64,000 bases of DNA from Phyllostachys edulis (lineage: Eukaryota; Streptophyta; Magnoliopsida; Poales; Poaceae), in the NCBI GenBank assembly GCA_036346405.1, contig CM070562.1, positions 110,644,412 to 110,708,411 on the forward strand, written 5' to 3'. This document shows, one piece after another, positions 1-11,220 of the stretch (position 1 is the first letter of the stretch; each line of letters begins with the position of its first letter). The position numbers and the translations under genes were made by a program. The notes beneath the pieces were generated by a model. The model saw only the letters and a list, made by a program, of their open reading frames with translations. It was not told the DNA's origin and searched no databases.

Positions 1-7
1 TTATAAT

Positions 8-1000
8 TTTTTGGACTTATTTGCTATATTTTAAAATTTCTTTGAATTTCAGCCTAACACTAACTAACCTAACTAATTATCTAACCTAACTAACTAATTA
101 ACCACATTGTTTTGGCTGGCGCATGGTGGCCATGCACCGGCGCACACTAAACTAAATAACCAAAGAGTATCCTATTTGATCGAGTATATTTGTATTCATA
201 TTTTGTTTTGCTATATTTGTACACGTATTTTGGTTGTTATGTGTGTACTCCAGCACCATATTGTATATCGATATCTCCCATGGAGTTGCAATGTAGCTTT
301 TTTATACATTCAAAGCCACATGAAATCATGAAACCCTAATTTCAGAAACCTAGAATCAAAATTTTTGTGACCTAAATCCTAAATTTTCGAGACAATACCA
401 GAACATATATAAAATTGCTGAAATATTACACAATCAAATCCACTGCGTGAGGACCCTTCAAAATAAAATTCACAATTTTTTGAGCTCATTTTCTACGTTT
501 ATTGATTTATACGAACAGAACACTTATACGAAATAGCGATAACAATTTTGAACAAATAAAATTATGGAAAATTTACACAAGCAAGTACACAGTGTTGAGA
601 GGCTCCACAAAAAAAATCATATTTTTTGAACTCTTTTGCTATATTTTAAAATTCCTCCAAATTTTAGCCTAAAAATTAAAAAAAACCTAACTAACCTATT
701 AAATCTAACCCTAACTAATTAACCCCCCTAATGGTCGGCGCATAGTGGCCATGCGCCAAAGGGGTTGGCGCATGGCCACCTTGTGCTGGCGGCTGACGTG
801 GCTGTGGTGGCCTCCGGTGGCGGACACACGTCGCGGCGGCGCTGGCGGCGCTAGCGCACGGCCACCATACGTCAGTGTTGCTATTTTTATAAATACGTCT
901 GTGGTGTGACCAGATCTGCAAATACGAAATTAAAAAACGTCGTATCTGCCAAAAAAAAAAATTCGTGGCTAGCTTGGGAAAAAGATGTGGAAGATTGGAT
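8..1000. repeat. Diverged direct repeats, transposon remnant
   Basis: A block at about 8-140 recurs at about 622-760. Both copies run from a T-rich start through 'gctatattttaaaatt', a stretch of CTAAC/TAACC words, and then 'ggtggccatgc' within GGCGCA-rich arms. The GC-rich inverted words around 735-870 (GGCGCATGGCC and CGCACGGCCACC) resemble the arms of Mutator-like MITEs elsewhere in the window. No target duplication or complete termini were found and there is no supported gene, so this is called a repeat remnant only. Confidence 0.55.
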
Positions 1001-1064
1001 TTTTTGGGCCAAATTCCATTGGAAGCGAAGAGATAGCGTGGGAAAATAACACAGCCGTTTCCGA

Positions 1065-3594
1065 ATGGCCACGGCCGTCCTCCGCCGCCCACTTCTCGCG
1101 TCGCTTCTTCCCGCCGCCGCCGCCGCCGCCGCCCGCCCTCCCGCATCCATTTCCGGCGAAGTAGGTATCCACCTCCTGTCCTCGCTGTCTCCTCCGATTC
1201 ACCCGAACCCCTCACCTCTTCCTCCTCTCCCGGCGGCGATAACCCCGACGAGGAGCCTGCCCTGCCCCTCCTCCAAGAACTCGCGGTAAGCCACTCTAGG
1301 GCCTCAAGTTTACCATTAATTAGGATTTTTATGTAATCTGTGGATTCAGATAATGTTTTAATTGCGTTATTTTGTTGTTTAGGATTGCTTGGTTCTCCCG
1401 CCCAAATTCCTGTCCCAGCTCCCTCGCGACCTTCGCCTCGACGTAAGCCGCTGCTACCCCCACCCAGTTCCAATAAGAACTCATCTGTATGCTTGCTAAA
1501 GATGCAATTTTAGCCACGTAATGTCAAACAAGTTGTACTCAAATAGCAGCAGTGAGCCAGTGAGGCAATAACAGCAAGTTTGAACTGTAATTGGGGATTC
1601 TAGTTTGGTTAATTTCATCCAACAAGTTTTGTTTGGTTGTTTCTTGAAGTTCAATGATGCAGCATTTGATCTCTCCAATGGGCCTGTTCTTGATGAGGTA
1701 GGTACTAAGGAATTCAGTGATTAGATCTAATAAAGATTAATTTTGTTGCAACGACGCACTTACATCATCCATGTTGTTGTTTCTTTGCCGAGAGATAGTG
1801 TGGATTAGAAGTGGGTGACCTGCTATTGAATCTCGCAAGGGCATGGGAGATGGCTGACACATCGACATCAAATAGCCTTGCCAAGCAGCTGCCGTCAATG
1901 GAGCCCTACCTGACGGGCAGCGCCAAATCAGGCATGGATTGCATCTCTATATTGTCAACAGTTGTGTTTCATGCAACATGGTTTCTTGATTGAAGGTTGT
2001 GTTCCTTGCTGTTTGCTTTACATAGCATAGCATTTGGCAAGCGGCTGGTGTCAGCTGGAAGGAGGTTGCAGTCTATGGGGCAGTACGGCAAGGGAGAGCT
2101 CAAGACGGTTAGCCACTCACTCACACTCTATCCATGCTGCTGTTCTTGAATTAGTTTAGGTACATTTGCTTAGTGCTGGCTAACGATTCGATGATATGTC
2201 CGAAACATGAGATCATGACGATGATACGATTGGGGTCAATACTCAGTAAGCAGTTTGTTCCATGTTGAACATTTGGGTGAAATTGGTTGCAACAGAACAA
2301 AAACATCTGTAGTGTGATTTTATTAGTTGAAAGAATCCTGTACCTGTGGAGGCAGACGAAAAACTCTCAAATTCATCATGTTTTGATGCTTCAGCATGGA
2401 TTCTTGTTCCACCTCATTGCTAAGTTATCTTGCATCCGGTCTTTAGTGATTGCAAAAGGTTGAACCAAACAGGTATGTGCAAATGTAACATGCTTTTGTT
2501 GTACTTTTTTTAGATTGCTGACACAATGATCAAGAATGGTAAGCTGCTATCGAAACGCCCAGTAATTCAATCTGAAGTACATGAAATTAAAAAAAGAAAG
2601 CTGAAGGTAAGGACCTCTTTGCACTTTGATCACCCTTAGATGAACTTTGTACATGGTTTAATTCCCATGCCCTTATCTTGCCAGTTTGGAGAACTTGAAT
2701 TCGAGTTGACCGCAGAAAAGGCCAATGTTGGTGCTGCAGCTGGACTGGTTTTTGGGTAACTTCCAGACCCATACTTCCATTGAAGCAATCATATAAGGAT
2801 GATCGTAATTTTTTAGTCAGCTGTTGTGCATGCAATTTATTTTATGTTAAAGAACCTGCCGTATGCCACTTCCAGAATGACACTTTTGGTCAAGATCAAT
2901 AAATAAGTAGATGGTTGAATATAGTTGTCAACTTCTCATATTTGAGTTGCACGCATCTCATACTACATATTTTATACCGATTAGATTCTATGTTGAATGA
3001 TTTGTTATCTTATCGTTATCCAACTTTGTATGAACAACAGACTGTTGGTCAATATCAATTTACAGATTGGCATCCTAATGGTATCGAATTAATTGAAGAT
3101 ACATGCACATCATGCTTCGTATATTAAATTGATCAACGCTTAAGCATGTGCATTAGATAATTCAATTGCACAGAGCCGCAGACTCCTCTGTGATGATATG
3201 AATGCTCAACCACATAGATGGCTTAACATATGGCTAGCATTTGAGGATATACTAACATCTCACATTTATTTTCTGATCTAGGTTTCTCTCCTGGCAACTA
3301 GCCCAAGGCGTGCAAAGCATTCCAGACAGCCCGATGCAGTACGTGAACGACAACGCATTGCAGCTGGCCAAGGTAATAACATAAGAATCTGAAGGTTGCA
3401 AGGTTCCATACTTCCATGTGAATTCTGTTTCAGTCGCCCTCCTGCTAACTTGTGCCATGCCCTTTTATCCAACTCAGTCACTCAAGGGACCACTGCTTGT
3501 TCTTGGCTACACTTCTACCCTCCTATCCGTCTTCGGGTCGCTGGGGCTGCTCTTACTAGCCCAGCAGATCAACTCTGAGAACAAATCGGAGTAA
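1065..3594 (+). CDS. Unrecognised conserved-looking plant protein, nine exons, C-terminal membrane helix
   Basis: I do not recognise this family. Exons by splice sites: 1065-1285, 1383-1442, 1650-1697, 1799-1931, 2031-2107, 2514-2606, 2685-2755, 3282-3372, 3478-3594. Exons 2-9 join in one frame to give 229 residues plus a stop. They contain hydrophilic and helical segments, a KKRKLK basic patch, a SWQLAQGVQSIPDSP segment, and a final hydrophobic helix (LLVLGYTSTLLSVFGSLGLL) before QQINSENKSE. Exon 1 from the only ATG starts MATAVLRRPLLASLL, an alanine- and arginine-rich, organelle-presequence-like start. That frame reaches the exon 1 donor out of phase. The frame that does join exon 2 reads SSDSPEPLTSSSSPGG and has no upstream ATG. 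Intron 4 would need a GC-AG pair (1932-1933). It could be a real gene with a misread or altered base, or a recently damaged one. Confidence 0.7.
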
Positions 3595-3740
3595 CTGCCT
3601 TTCAGCTTCTGAACCTGTGGAACTCACGCCGGCGTATTTACTCTAATAACACAATGCTGATAGTCGTTCTGGGGCCTTAGTGGTTGTACTATTGACATTG
3701 GAACTGTATGTGTATCGGTGTATGGAGTATCGTGTACAAA

Positions 3741-3746
3741 AATAAA
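3741..3746 (+). terminator. Probable polyadenylation signal
   Basis: AATAAA lies about 147 nt after the stop codon at 3594 in a T/G-rich context, which fits the 3' end of the nine-exon gene upstream. Confidence 0.5.
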
Positions 3747-3749
3747 GTG

Positions 3750-4236
3750 TTCTTTTTTCGTCAGAGACTAATCTGAGTTCTTGAAACGTAAAGGTGAAAT
3801 AGCTTGGGATTGACTATTTACAGCTTCCTAAAACTTCTGGCCATGTGATATAGTCATTTACATTTTTGCAATTGTTTTATTTGGGCATTATTATGATCCC
3901 AAACAGGTTTTGCAAGGGTTGTGGAATATTATATCACACGAACACGACACATTCCTATGAAAATTTACACTGATTGGATGGCTGAGAACAAGGGAATGCG
4001 CACAGTTCGGTAGAAAACAAAAGGTGATAGCAATTAGCAAGCAATAGAATGTTGATTCTTGTTATTTTTGTTCTATTTTATTTTTTTTCAATGATAATAT
4101 CTTTAATTAAGAGGATTTCCATAAGAATATCAGACCGATTTGCCAAGCTGGCTACCCCCAATAATTTGGAGAGCCCAAACCCAGTGGGCCTGGTCCAATT
4201 CACGCAACGAAAACCCACAAATCCTCCGCCCCCTTC
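3750..4236. other. Gene-free stretch, candidate ancestral promoter of the ADH gene
   Basis: No reading frame is supported. The stretch ends at the left target duplication of hAT element A. Because the same 8-bp duplication reappears at 10038, just before the 5' leader of the ADH pseudogene, this sequence (with GGCCCA-type words at 4187-4192) was next to that leader before the insertion. It may therefore hold the original promoter. This is an inference from the duplication. Confidence 0.4.
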
Positions 4237-4550
4237 GATCGGCTTAGAGGTGGTCAAATGGATCGTGTCAGCCGAGTCGGCCTGAAGCACATCACTGTTG
4301 GGCCGGCCTAGGCATGGCATGGCCCACCATCTGAATGGGCCGTGACGGCCCGTCACGACTCACCATGTTGTGCTTGGGTCACGATTTCGACCCAGCGGGC
4401 TGACCCAGCACGACACGAATATTACCAGGCCTGGCACGTTTAGGCACAGCCCATTAGGCACGGTACACACGGTAACAATCGATTTTTTAGATTTCCTTTG
4501 TCGTTGGAGAGTTTAAACAATACAAAAAAGTTCAAAAAATCTAAAAAAAC

Positions 4551-4560
4551 CTATAAATAG
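4551..4560 (+). promoter_or_regulatory. TATA box of hAT element A
   Basis: CTATAAATAG, followed by GC, lies about 250 bp upstream of the transposase start. The same motif with the same following bases occurs in element B (29595-29604, minus strand), supporting a shared element promoter. Confidence 0.65.
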
Positions 4561-4814
4561 GCATAACAACACCCCCCACCCCCAACCACCATCCAACCAT
4601 CACTATCTTCTCTGAGTTCTATTGTGAAAATTTAGATCCCCATTGTGATAATTTGGTAAATTTTGAAATATTTTTGCCAAAATTTCGAAATCCAGCTGCA
4701 GACCTGTAGTCAAGGAAAGAGGCAACAATGCTGTTTTTTATATTTTTATTGTTCTTATTTGTTGTACTAAGGTAAAATAAATAATAGTGTAATTTTCGAT
4801 TTGTGGTTTTCTTG

Positions 4815-6000
4815 ATGGAAAATCATGATAATTTTCCTATTATTGATTTCGGAATTTCACCAGATGATTCTGCATCCTTTGAGAATGTTGTGCCTCCAAC
4901 TCAAACGGAAGAGCAATCAATATCATCATCAGGCTTTATGAGTGCCTCTGTGTCTGCAAGCACCAGAGCAAAGAAATCTAGGCCCAGTACATCGGGAGTC
5001 TGGGAAGATTTCAATAAGAAATCCAAGCCAAACGAAAATGGAGTTAAGGTAAGATATGTTGTTTGTAAAATTTGTCATTATGAATTGTCTGTAAAGTCTT
5101 CAAGTGGAACATGACACTTGATTAGACATGATGCAAGATGTAAAGCAAGACAAGGATTGATCATGAGGCAGACGCGGCTGCAATACAACCCCGACAGTAC
5201 GGTGCGTATCTGGGATTATAGTCCTGAGGTAGATCGAGAATCTCTTTATCGCTTAATTGCTTCACATGATCTACCTTTAAACTTTGGTGAGTCTAAAGCG
5301 TTTGAAAAATACATTAGGATTACACATAATCCTATATTTTCTACGATTTCTAGATAGACAACAACCAGAGATCTAGTTAAATACTATAATTATTGTCGTG
5401 CTAAATTAAAAGAACTCTTTTAATACATGTACATTTTCGGTGGCTTTGACCTCAAACATATAGAGTGGTCGGGTTAAGGAGAATTATCTTAGTGTAGTTG
5501 CTCATTATGTTAACGACAACTAGGAAATGTAAAAAACAATTATAGGGTTTAAACTAATTGATGTAAAAAACAACTATATTATCAAAGTTGTGGAAGATTT
5601 TAGTCTTACAAATAAATTTTTGCAATAACTTTAAACGATGTCGCCGCAAACTATAAGACAATAGATATTCTTACTTTGTTATTTAGTACATATGCTGAAT
5701 CCTTCTTGCTACATTAGCGATTCGTCTATCGTATTATTAATACAGAGTTGGTGGAAATACTTCTAATTGCTACATCTTGCTGCATACGCTGAATATTGGA
5801 AGAGGGAAGAACAAGTCTCACGAGTAAGATGGTGGAAATAATTCTAACTGTGAAAGACTGAGAACAATCTGATGCACGAGATCAATACTTCGTAGAAAAT
5901 ATAGAGTTGGCAGGCATGTTCGACAATATTTACATAGACAACGACACTTAGAACATCGATGTATACAGAGATATAGGTTGTACTCTTTTTTTTCTTTGTT
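4815..6000 (+). pseudogene. hAT transposase remnant, BED finger plus fragments
   Basis: The start (MENHDNFPIIDFG) leads through a Ser-rich linker into a BED-type zinc finger: GVWEDFNKKSKPNENG, then VCKIC and HLIRHDARC as metal ligands. A TGA at 5112-5114 sits just before the His pair, where element B has Gly. A second frame continues with RQTRLQYNPDSTVRIWDY and the 'FGESKAFEKYIRITHNP' segment to a stop at 5355. After that only patches are readable, such as FAITL and 'KMVEIILTV' from the C-terminal region. The catalytic core between about 5737 and 5805 is gone. No functional protein can be made. Confidence 0.85.
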
Positions 6001-6540
6001 AATGTCTTCTCATGTTGAGTTTTTACTTGGCAACCATCGATGTTTATCTCTTTTAACGAGGCAACTATTTAAACATTAATAAAGTTCATTATTGCATTTG
6101 AAATATATTTATATTTTTTACAGGTATAGAATTCAGTTTTTAATATTTCAATTTGTATGTTTGGATTCTATTTTTTTTTCTAAAAAGAAATTTTAAAAAT
6201 AATCGGACCGAGAATTCAACATGTCGTGTCTAACTCTACCGCTGAGTCATGGACCGACGTAGCACGACCCGTTTAATATACATAGGGGGTGTTTAGAACG
6301 GTACTTTTCTTTTAAAGCGGCTTCCTACAGCATTTCGTGGCTTTCTGGTCAGAGGTCAACAGTTGGGCTTTTCTGATTTGGTGTTTGGCTGCCTAGCTTT
6401 TAGGTAGGCTGGCTACAGCTTCCGAAATGTGAAATATCTGAAATACCCCTGAGGACAGTAATGGCTTGTTTAATGCCGTTTAACGCAATTAACAACATTT
6501 AACGATATTTAACAATATTTGACGATATTTTAACGATATT

Positions 6541-7780
6541 TAACAATATTTAACGACATTTGACGACATTTAACGATATTTGACGACATTTAACGTTATT
6601 TAACGACATTTAACCATACTTGACGACATTTAACCATACTTGACGACACTTGACGACATTTGACGATATTTGACGACATTTAACAATATTTGACGACATT
6701 TAACCATATTTGACGATATTTAACGACATTTAACGATATTTGACGATATTTGACGACATTTGACGACATTTAACGATATTTGACGACATTTGACGACATT
6801 TGACGATATTTGATGACATTTAACCATATTTGACGACATTTAACCATATTTGACGACATTTAACAATATTTGACGACATTTAACCATATTTGACGACATT
6901 TAACAATATTTGACGACATTTAACAATACTTAACGACATTTAACGATATTTAACGACATTTAACAATATTTGATGACATTTAACAATATTTGACGACATT
7001 TGATAACATTTAACAATATTTGACGACATTTAACAATATTTGACGACATTTAACCATATTTGACGATATTTAACAATACTTAACGATACTTAACGATATT
7101 TAACGACATTTAACAATAGTTGACGACATTTAACGATATTTGACGACATTTAACCATATTTGACGACATTTAACCATATTTAACCATATTTGATGACATT
7201 TAACAATATTTGACGACATTTAACAATACTTAACGATACTTAACGATATTTAACGACATTTAACAATATTTGACGACATTTGACGACATTTAACAATATT
7301 TGACGATATTTAACCATATTTGACGACATTTAACAATACTTAACGATACTTAACGATATTTAACAACATTTGACGACATTTGATGATATTTAACAATATC
7401 TAACGACATTTGATGACATTTAACAATATTTGACGACATTTAACAATATTTGACGACATTTAACCATATTTGACGACATTTAACAATACTTAACGATACT
7501 TAACGATATTTAACGACATTTAACAATATTTGACGACATTTAACGACATTTGACGACATTTAACGATATTTGACGACATTTGATGACATTTAACGATATT
7601 TGACGACATTTAACAATATTTGACGACATTTAACAATACTTAACGATATTTAACGACATCTAACAATATTTGACAACATTTGACGATATTTAACAATATT
7701 TGACGACATTTGATGACATTTAACAATATTTAACGACATTTAACTATAATTAACGATTATTAACGACGACTAACGCAATT
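6541..7780. repeat. Tandem array, about 124 units of a 10-bp repeat in constant register
   Basis: Every 10 bases the sequence repeats a unit with consensus T(A/G)AC(G/A)A(C/T)ATT. From 6541 to 7740 there is no insertion or deletion: each unit starts at a position ending in 1. The last four units are degenerate. Just before the array (6480-6540) the same unit is present with one extra T at about 6530. A five-unit block starting TAACAATACTTAACGATACT recurs at 7071, 7221, 7331 and 7481, with a similar block at 7631; spacings are 150, 110, 150 and 150 bp, all multiples of ten. TAACGCAATT occurs at both edges (about 6481 and 7771). Confidence 0.95.
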
Positions 7781-7799
7781 GACGAGGCATTGACAATAA

Positions 7800-8930
7800 G
7801 GTTACAATAAGAGTAACTAAACAAATTTGTATAGATGTTGAGACATCCAGAGACTTCATAGTCATTGTAAACTACTTCTGAGCAAGTTTTACTGATCCTC
7901 TAGATATCAAGTACACCTTACCAAGTCATAAAACTGATCAAGCACCGAATTGAAGTATGTTGCATGAATTTCTCCACCATGTGAATCAAGGATTAGCATA
8001 TTTAACGACAATTATTACAATAAACATTTATTATAACAAATAATTATTACAAACAATTATTACATAAATAATTATTACAACAAATAATTATTACAAACAA
8101 TTAATGCCCCCTCCACTTTTTTTCCGAGCTTGGGACCGGCATCGGTAGTGTTAGGCACTTTGTTTAAGTCTGTTAATGTCTTAATGAAACAACATCAAGC
8201 ACTTGCAAAGATAATCAATGTCATAAATAAATGAATGAATCCATTCTATAACGAGCTACTAACAAATGAATGAATGTGTGTCATCATCAAAATCAAGTAT
8301 TCAGTGATGCAAACTACAAGCAAGAGAATCCAGATTTCCATGGACAAGTAGACAAGTGAACATTTTCATGGATTCATGGATAAATATCCTACATCACAAC
8401 CAAGACTATATTTAACAAGTAATATGTATTTAACAAGTAATATGTATCTAACGATATTGTACTATCATAATGATTTGTCATGAACAGATGATATGTATCT
8501 TATCTATGCATCTATGCATATACAGCAAGGACTATCAATTTGATTTCTCAAAACAAATTAGCCACTGAACTATCAAGTGCTAAAAAAAATAGATACTATC
8601 AACTAGCTATTGTCATGCCATAGTACATAGAGCACCACTGAGCATTGAATTGTTCCAAAGAAATTACTACAATCTTTCCAGCATATTGCAAATGACAAAT
8701 GTTCAGAATTTCTAGCACAATATACAAGCCAAAAAATTATTTTGCTACCAGGTGTTGCTAGCTAAACAAGCTTAAGGAATTTTGATAGAAGCACACAATG
8801 CAAAATTTCAGCATGACATTTGATAGAAGTACAATTTGAACCATTCAGAATTGTAGCACATACTTGAATGCCACAATGAGCAATAATTGATCAAAACAAG
8901 CTGCCATTGTAGGGCTCCATGATGAATTTC
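7800..8930. other. AT-rich interior of the nested element, no gene seen
   Basis: No reading frame of interest. Contains short ATTATTACAAA-type repeats at about 8005-8100 and otherwise unique-looking AT-rich sequence. Confidence 0.5.
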
Positions 8931-8989
8931 ACTGGTCCTGCAATGGCATGATGTGTAAATCAATGAGTAGAGGTGTAGAACACATAATG

Positions 8990-9725
8990 AGGTTCAGCAG
9001 AAGTAGGAACTGCAGCTGCAAAGAAGCTAGAGATGGAGGGAGGTGGAGGAGGTCGCGGGGAGTAGGAAGGTGGAGGAGGGCGCCGGGCGGAGGAGAAGGG
9101 ACCGGCGGGGAGGAGGGACTCGGGGAGGCCGGCCACGAGGTCGAGGATGGAGGCCGTGGCAGGAGGAGGAGCCGGAGGAGAAGGCGTTGGGGGAGGGAGC
9201 CCGAGGAGGAGGAGGCCACAAGACGAGGGAGGTAGCCGGAGGAGAAGGTGCTGGGGGAGGTAGCCGGAGGAGGGAGGATGGCGTGGGAGGAGGCGCGCAA
9301 GGTGCGGCCGGTGGAGCCAGATCTGGGGAGGAGGAGAGGCCAGGCTCGAGGTCGGGAGCAACCAGATCCGGTCACCGGAGGTGACCAGACGCTGCGAGGA
9401 GAGAGGAGGAGGCCGTCGCGAGCGGGAGGAGGAGGGCGACAACCACAGGAGGAGGAGGTAGAAGCCAGGGTGGGAAGAGGAGGAGGGCGGGAAGAGGAGA
9501 GGGGGCACAGGGGGGAGGAGGAGGGGCAAGGGAGGAGGAAGGGTGTGGGGAGGAGGAGAGGCGGCAGAGCGTGGGGAGGAGGAGGGGGCCGGGCAGTCCG
9601 GCGCGGGAGGAGGAATGGCGTCGGGAGGAAAGGGGGAGAGGGAGCGCCACTCGGGAGGAAGGGGAGAGGGAGCGCCACTCGGGAGGAAGGGGGAGAGGGG
9701 CGCAGGGGAGCGGGGATTAGGGTTC
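8990..9725. repeat. Strand-asymmetric purine-rich block (GGA-rich on +)
   Basis: More than 700 bp is built mainly of GGAGG, GAGGA and CGGGAGG words on the + strand. The open frames on both strands are low-complexity Pro/Ser/Leu or Gly/Arg/Glu strings with no domain, as expected of such composition. A unit around CGGGAGGAAGGGGGAGAGG is repeated near 9640-9700. The pyrimidine-rich complement of a related block occurs at 60240-60800, so the block belongs to the element family rather than to a gene. Confidence 0.75.
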
Positions 9726-11220
9726 GGTTTCGCTGGGTTGGGGCATTTTATGCAATGGCAAAATGCGGGTAAATACCCTGCAAATCGAGGGGCAAATGCA
9801 GAAGGGGGGTTGTGGGATGCCCCGGAAGCTGGTCGTCGGCGGCTTCTTGGCTTCCTGCTTTCTACCGTTCACATGTTGAAAGCGCTGGGCAAAAACGACT
9901 TCAAGAAGCCGACTGTTTGGTTCGGCTTCCAACTTTTTCGGCCGAAAGTCGGAAGCCGAAGCCAAAACAAACACGCCTATAACCAAGTGAACGTACCTAA
10001 ACAGACCGTGCAGTAACCGCTCATTTGGTCACCTCTAGCTCGGCTGCTTTTGTTCTCTCCTCCCTGCCCTCACCTCACAATCGCATCTTCCCATCCCCTG
10101 CGCAGCACCCCTCTACTGCTCATCCATCGCATCTACCACCCAACCCAAGGAAGAAATGGCTTCTTCCACCCAGGGTCAGGTCATCACCTGCAAAGGTAAC
10201 GTATTTGATCTTGGTGGCCGTGCTCTACTCTGCATCGGTGGTAGCGGTAGTCTGGCAGTGTACTAGTGTTGGTTGATTTTGTTTCTTGGAATGTTTGGTT
10301 TGATCTGGAGTGGGGAATTCTGGGTGAATGCGTGCGTGCATGCAGCGGCGGTGGCGTGGGAGCCGAACAAGCCGCTGGTGATCGAGGACGTGCAGGTGGT
10401 GCCGCCGCAGGCAGGCGAGGTCCGCGTCAAGATCCTCTTCACCGCTCTCTGCCACACCGACCACTACACCTGGAGCGGCAAGGTCTCTTTCCCCACTCTT
10501 ACTACGTTTCTTCGAATCTAGGTTTCGTGCGATTCTAAGACCTTTTCACTTACACTCGTAGTACACTTCCCAATCCCAGCCACTTATCTGGGGCTGATAG
10601 TGGCTGCACCAAATGGAATTGGATTTTCCTTTCATTAGTAGTTTAGTGTATCGTGCACTTACGTAACATCTTAGCAACTAGCAAGTTATTATTCCAACAA
10701 CTTAGATGTTTCTTCCAGATTATTATGAACTGGAAGAATAAAACGTGATGCTACCAAAAAAAATGGGGATTACTTCTAGGTGGCATTGTATGAGTTGTTC
10801 CTATTTTTCCTTTCCATCGAGTGGGAAGGGCTGTAGATTGACAGGAACAGTAGATACCCACCACGTGTTGTAGAGATTTACTAGACCTTGTGGTCATGTC
10901 ATAAACTTATTAAGAATTTGATGGATATGCAGGATCCTGAGGGTCTCTTTCCTTGCATTCTTGGCCATGAAGCAGCTGGGTAAGCATATAGATTTGCGTT
11001 GGTTTCATATATGGCCATGTGCAGCTAAGATAATCGAGTACTGATAAGTTTACTTTTGTTTATGTTAGTAGAATTATTGAAAGTGTCGGCGAAGGAGTAA
11101 CTGAGGTGCAGCCTGGGGACCATGTTATTCCTTGTTACCAAGCAGAATGCAGAGAATGCAAGATTTGCAAGAGCGGAAAGACCAACCTCTGCGGTAAAGT
11201 TCGTGCTGCCACAGGGGTAG

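Larger units (their letters stand above)
6285..9978. mobile_element. Nested non-autonomous terminal-inverted-repeat element carrying a 10-bp array
   Basis: The left end GGGGGTGTTTAG and the reverse complement of the right end (GGCGTGTTTGTT) match loosely. Both ends are rich in GGCTTC words. The insertion interrupts the right arm of hAT element A. Target duplication is ambiguous (ATA before the left end, ATA or TAT after the right end). Inside are the 10-bp array (6541-7780), an AT-rich middle without genes, and a purine-rich block (about 8990-9720). Two partial relatives exist in this window: 53931-54500 matches the left part ('taggtagactg' region, GACTTGTTTGGTGCC), and 60017-60810 matches the right part inverted (GGCTTC-rich end, then the pyrimidine-rich complement). 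The superfamily is not established. Confidence 0.6.
4237..10045 (+). mobile_element. hAT element A with target duplication and nested insertion
   Basis: The element spans 4245-10037. The left end TAGAGGTGGTCAAATGG matches the reverse complement of the right end (TAGAGGTGACCAAATGA). It is flanked by 8-bp duplications GATCGGCT (4237-4244) and GCTCGGCT (10038-10045), 7 of 8 identical; 8 bp is the hAT hallmark. It carries a TATA box, a BED-finger and transposase remnant on the + strand, and a second element (about 6285-9978) inserted near its right end. The central part of the transposase is deleted. Its promoter and coding start closely match hAT element B at 26.85-30.45 kb, so A is a defective member of that family. 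Confidence 0.88.

Noticed and set aside
715..1473. 252-codon minus-strand frame overlapping exon 1 of the first gene
   Set aside because: It is the antisense of a GC-rich exon and repeat sequence with Gly/Arg-rich composition and no domain.
6541..7780. 10-bp array considered as a CRISPR array, telomeric repeat or centromeric satellite
   Set aside because: There are no spacers, the unit is not a TTTAGGG-type repeat, and 10 bp is far shorter than plant centromeric satellites; it also sits inside a transposon.
8929..9772. Long frames on both strands (up to 249 codons)
   Set aside because: They mirror each other across a GGA-rich block; Pro/Ser or Gly/Arg/Glu strings with no conserved motif.
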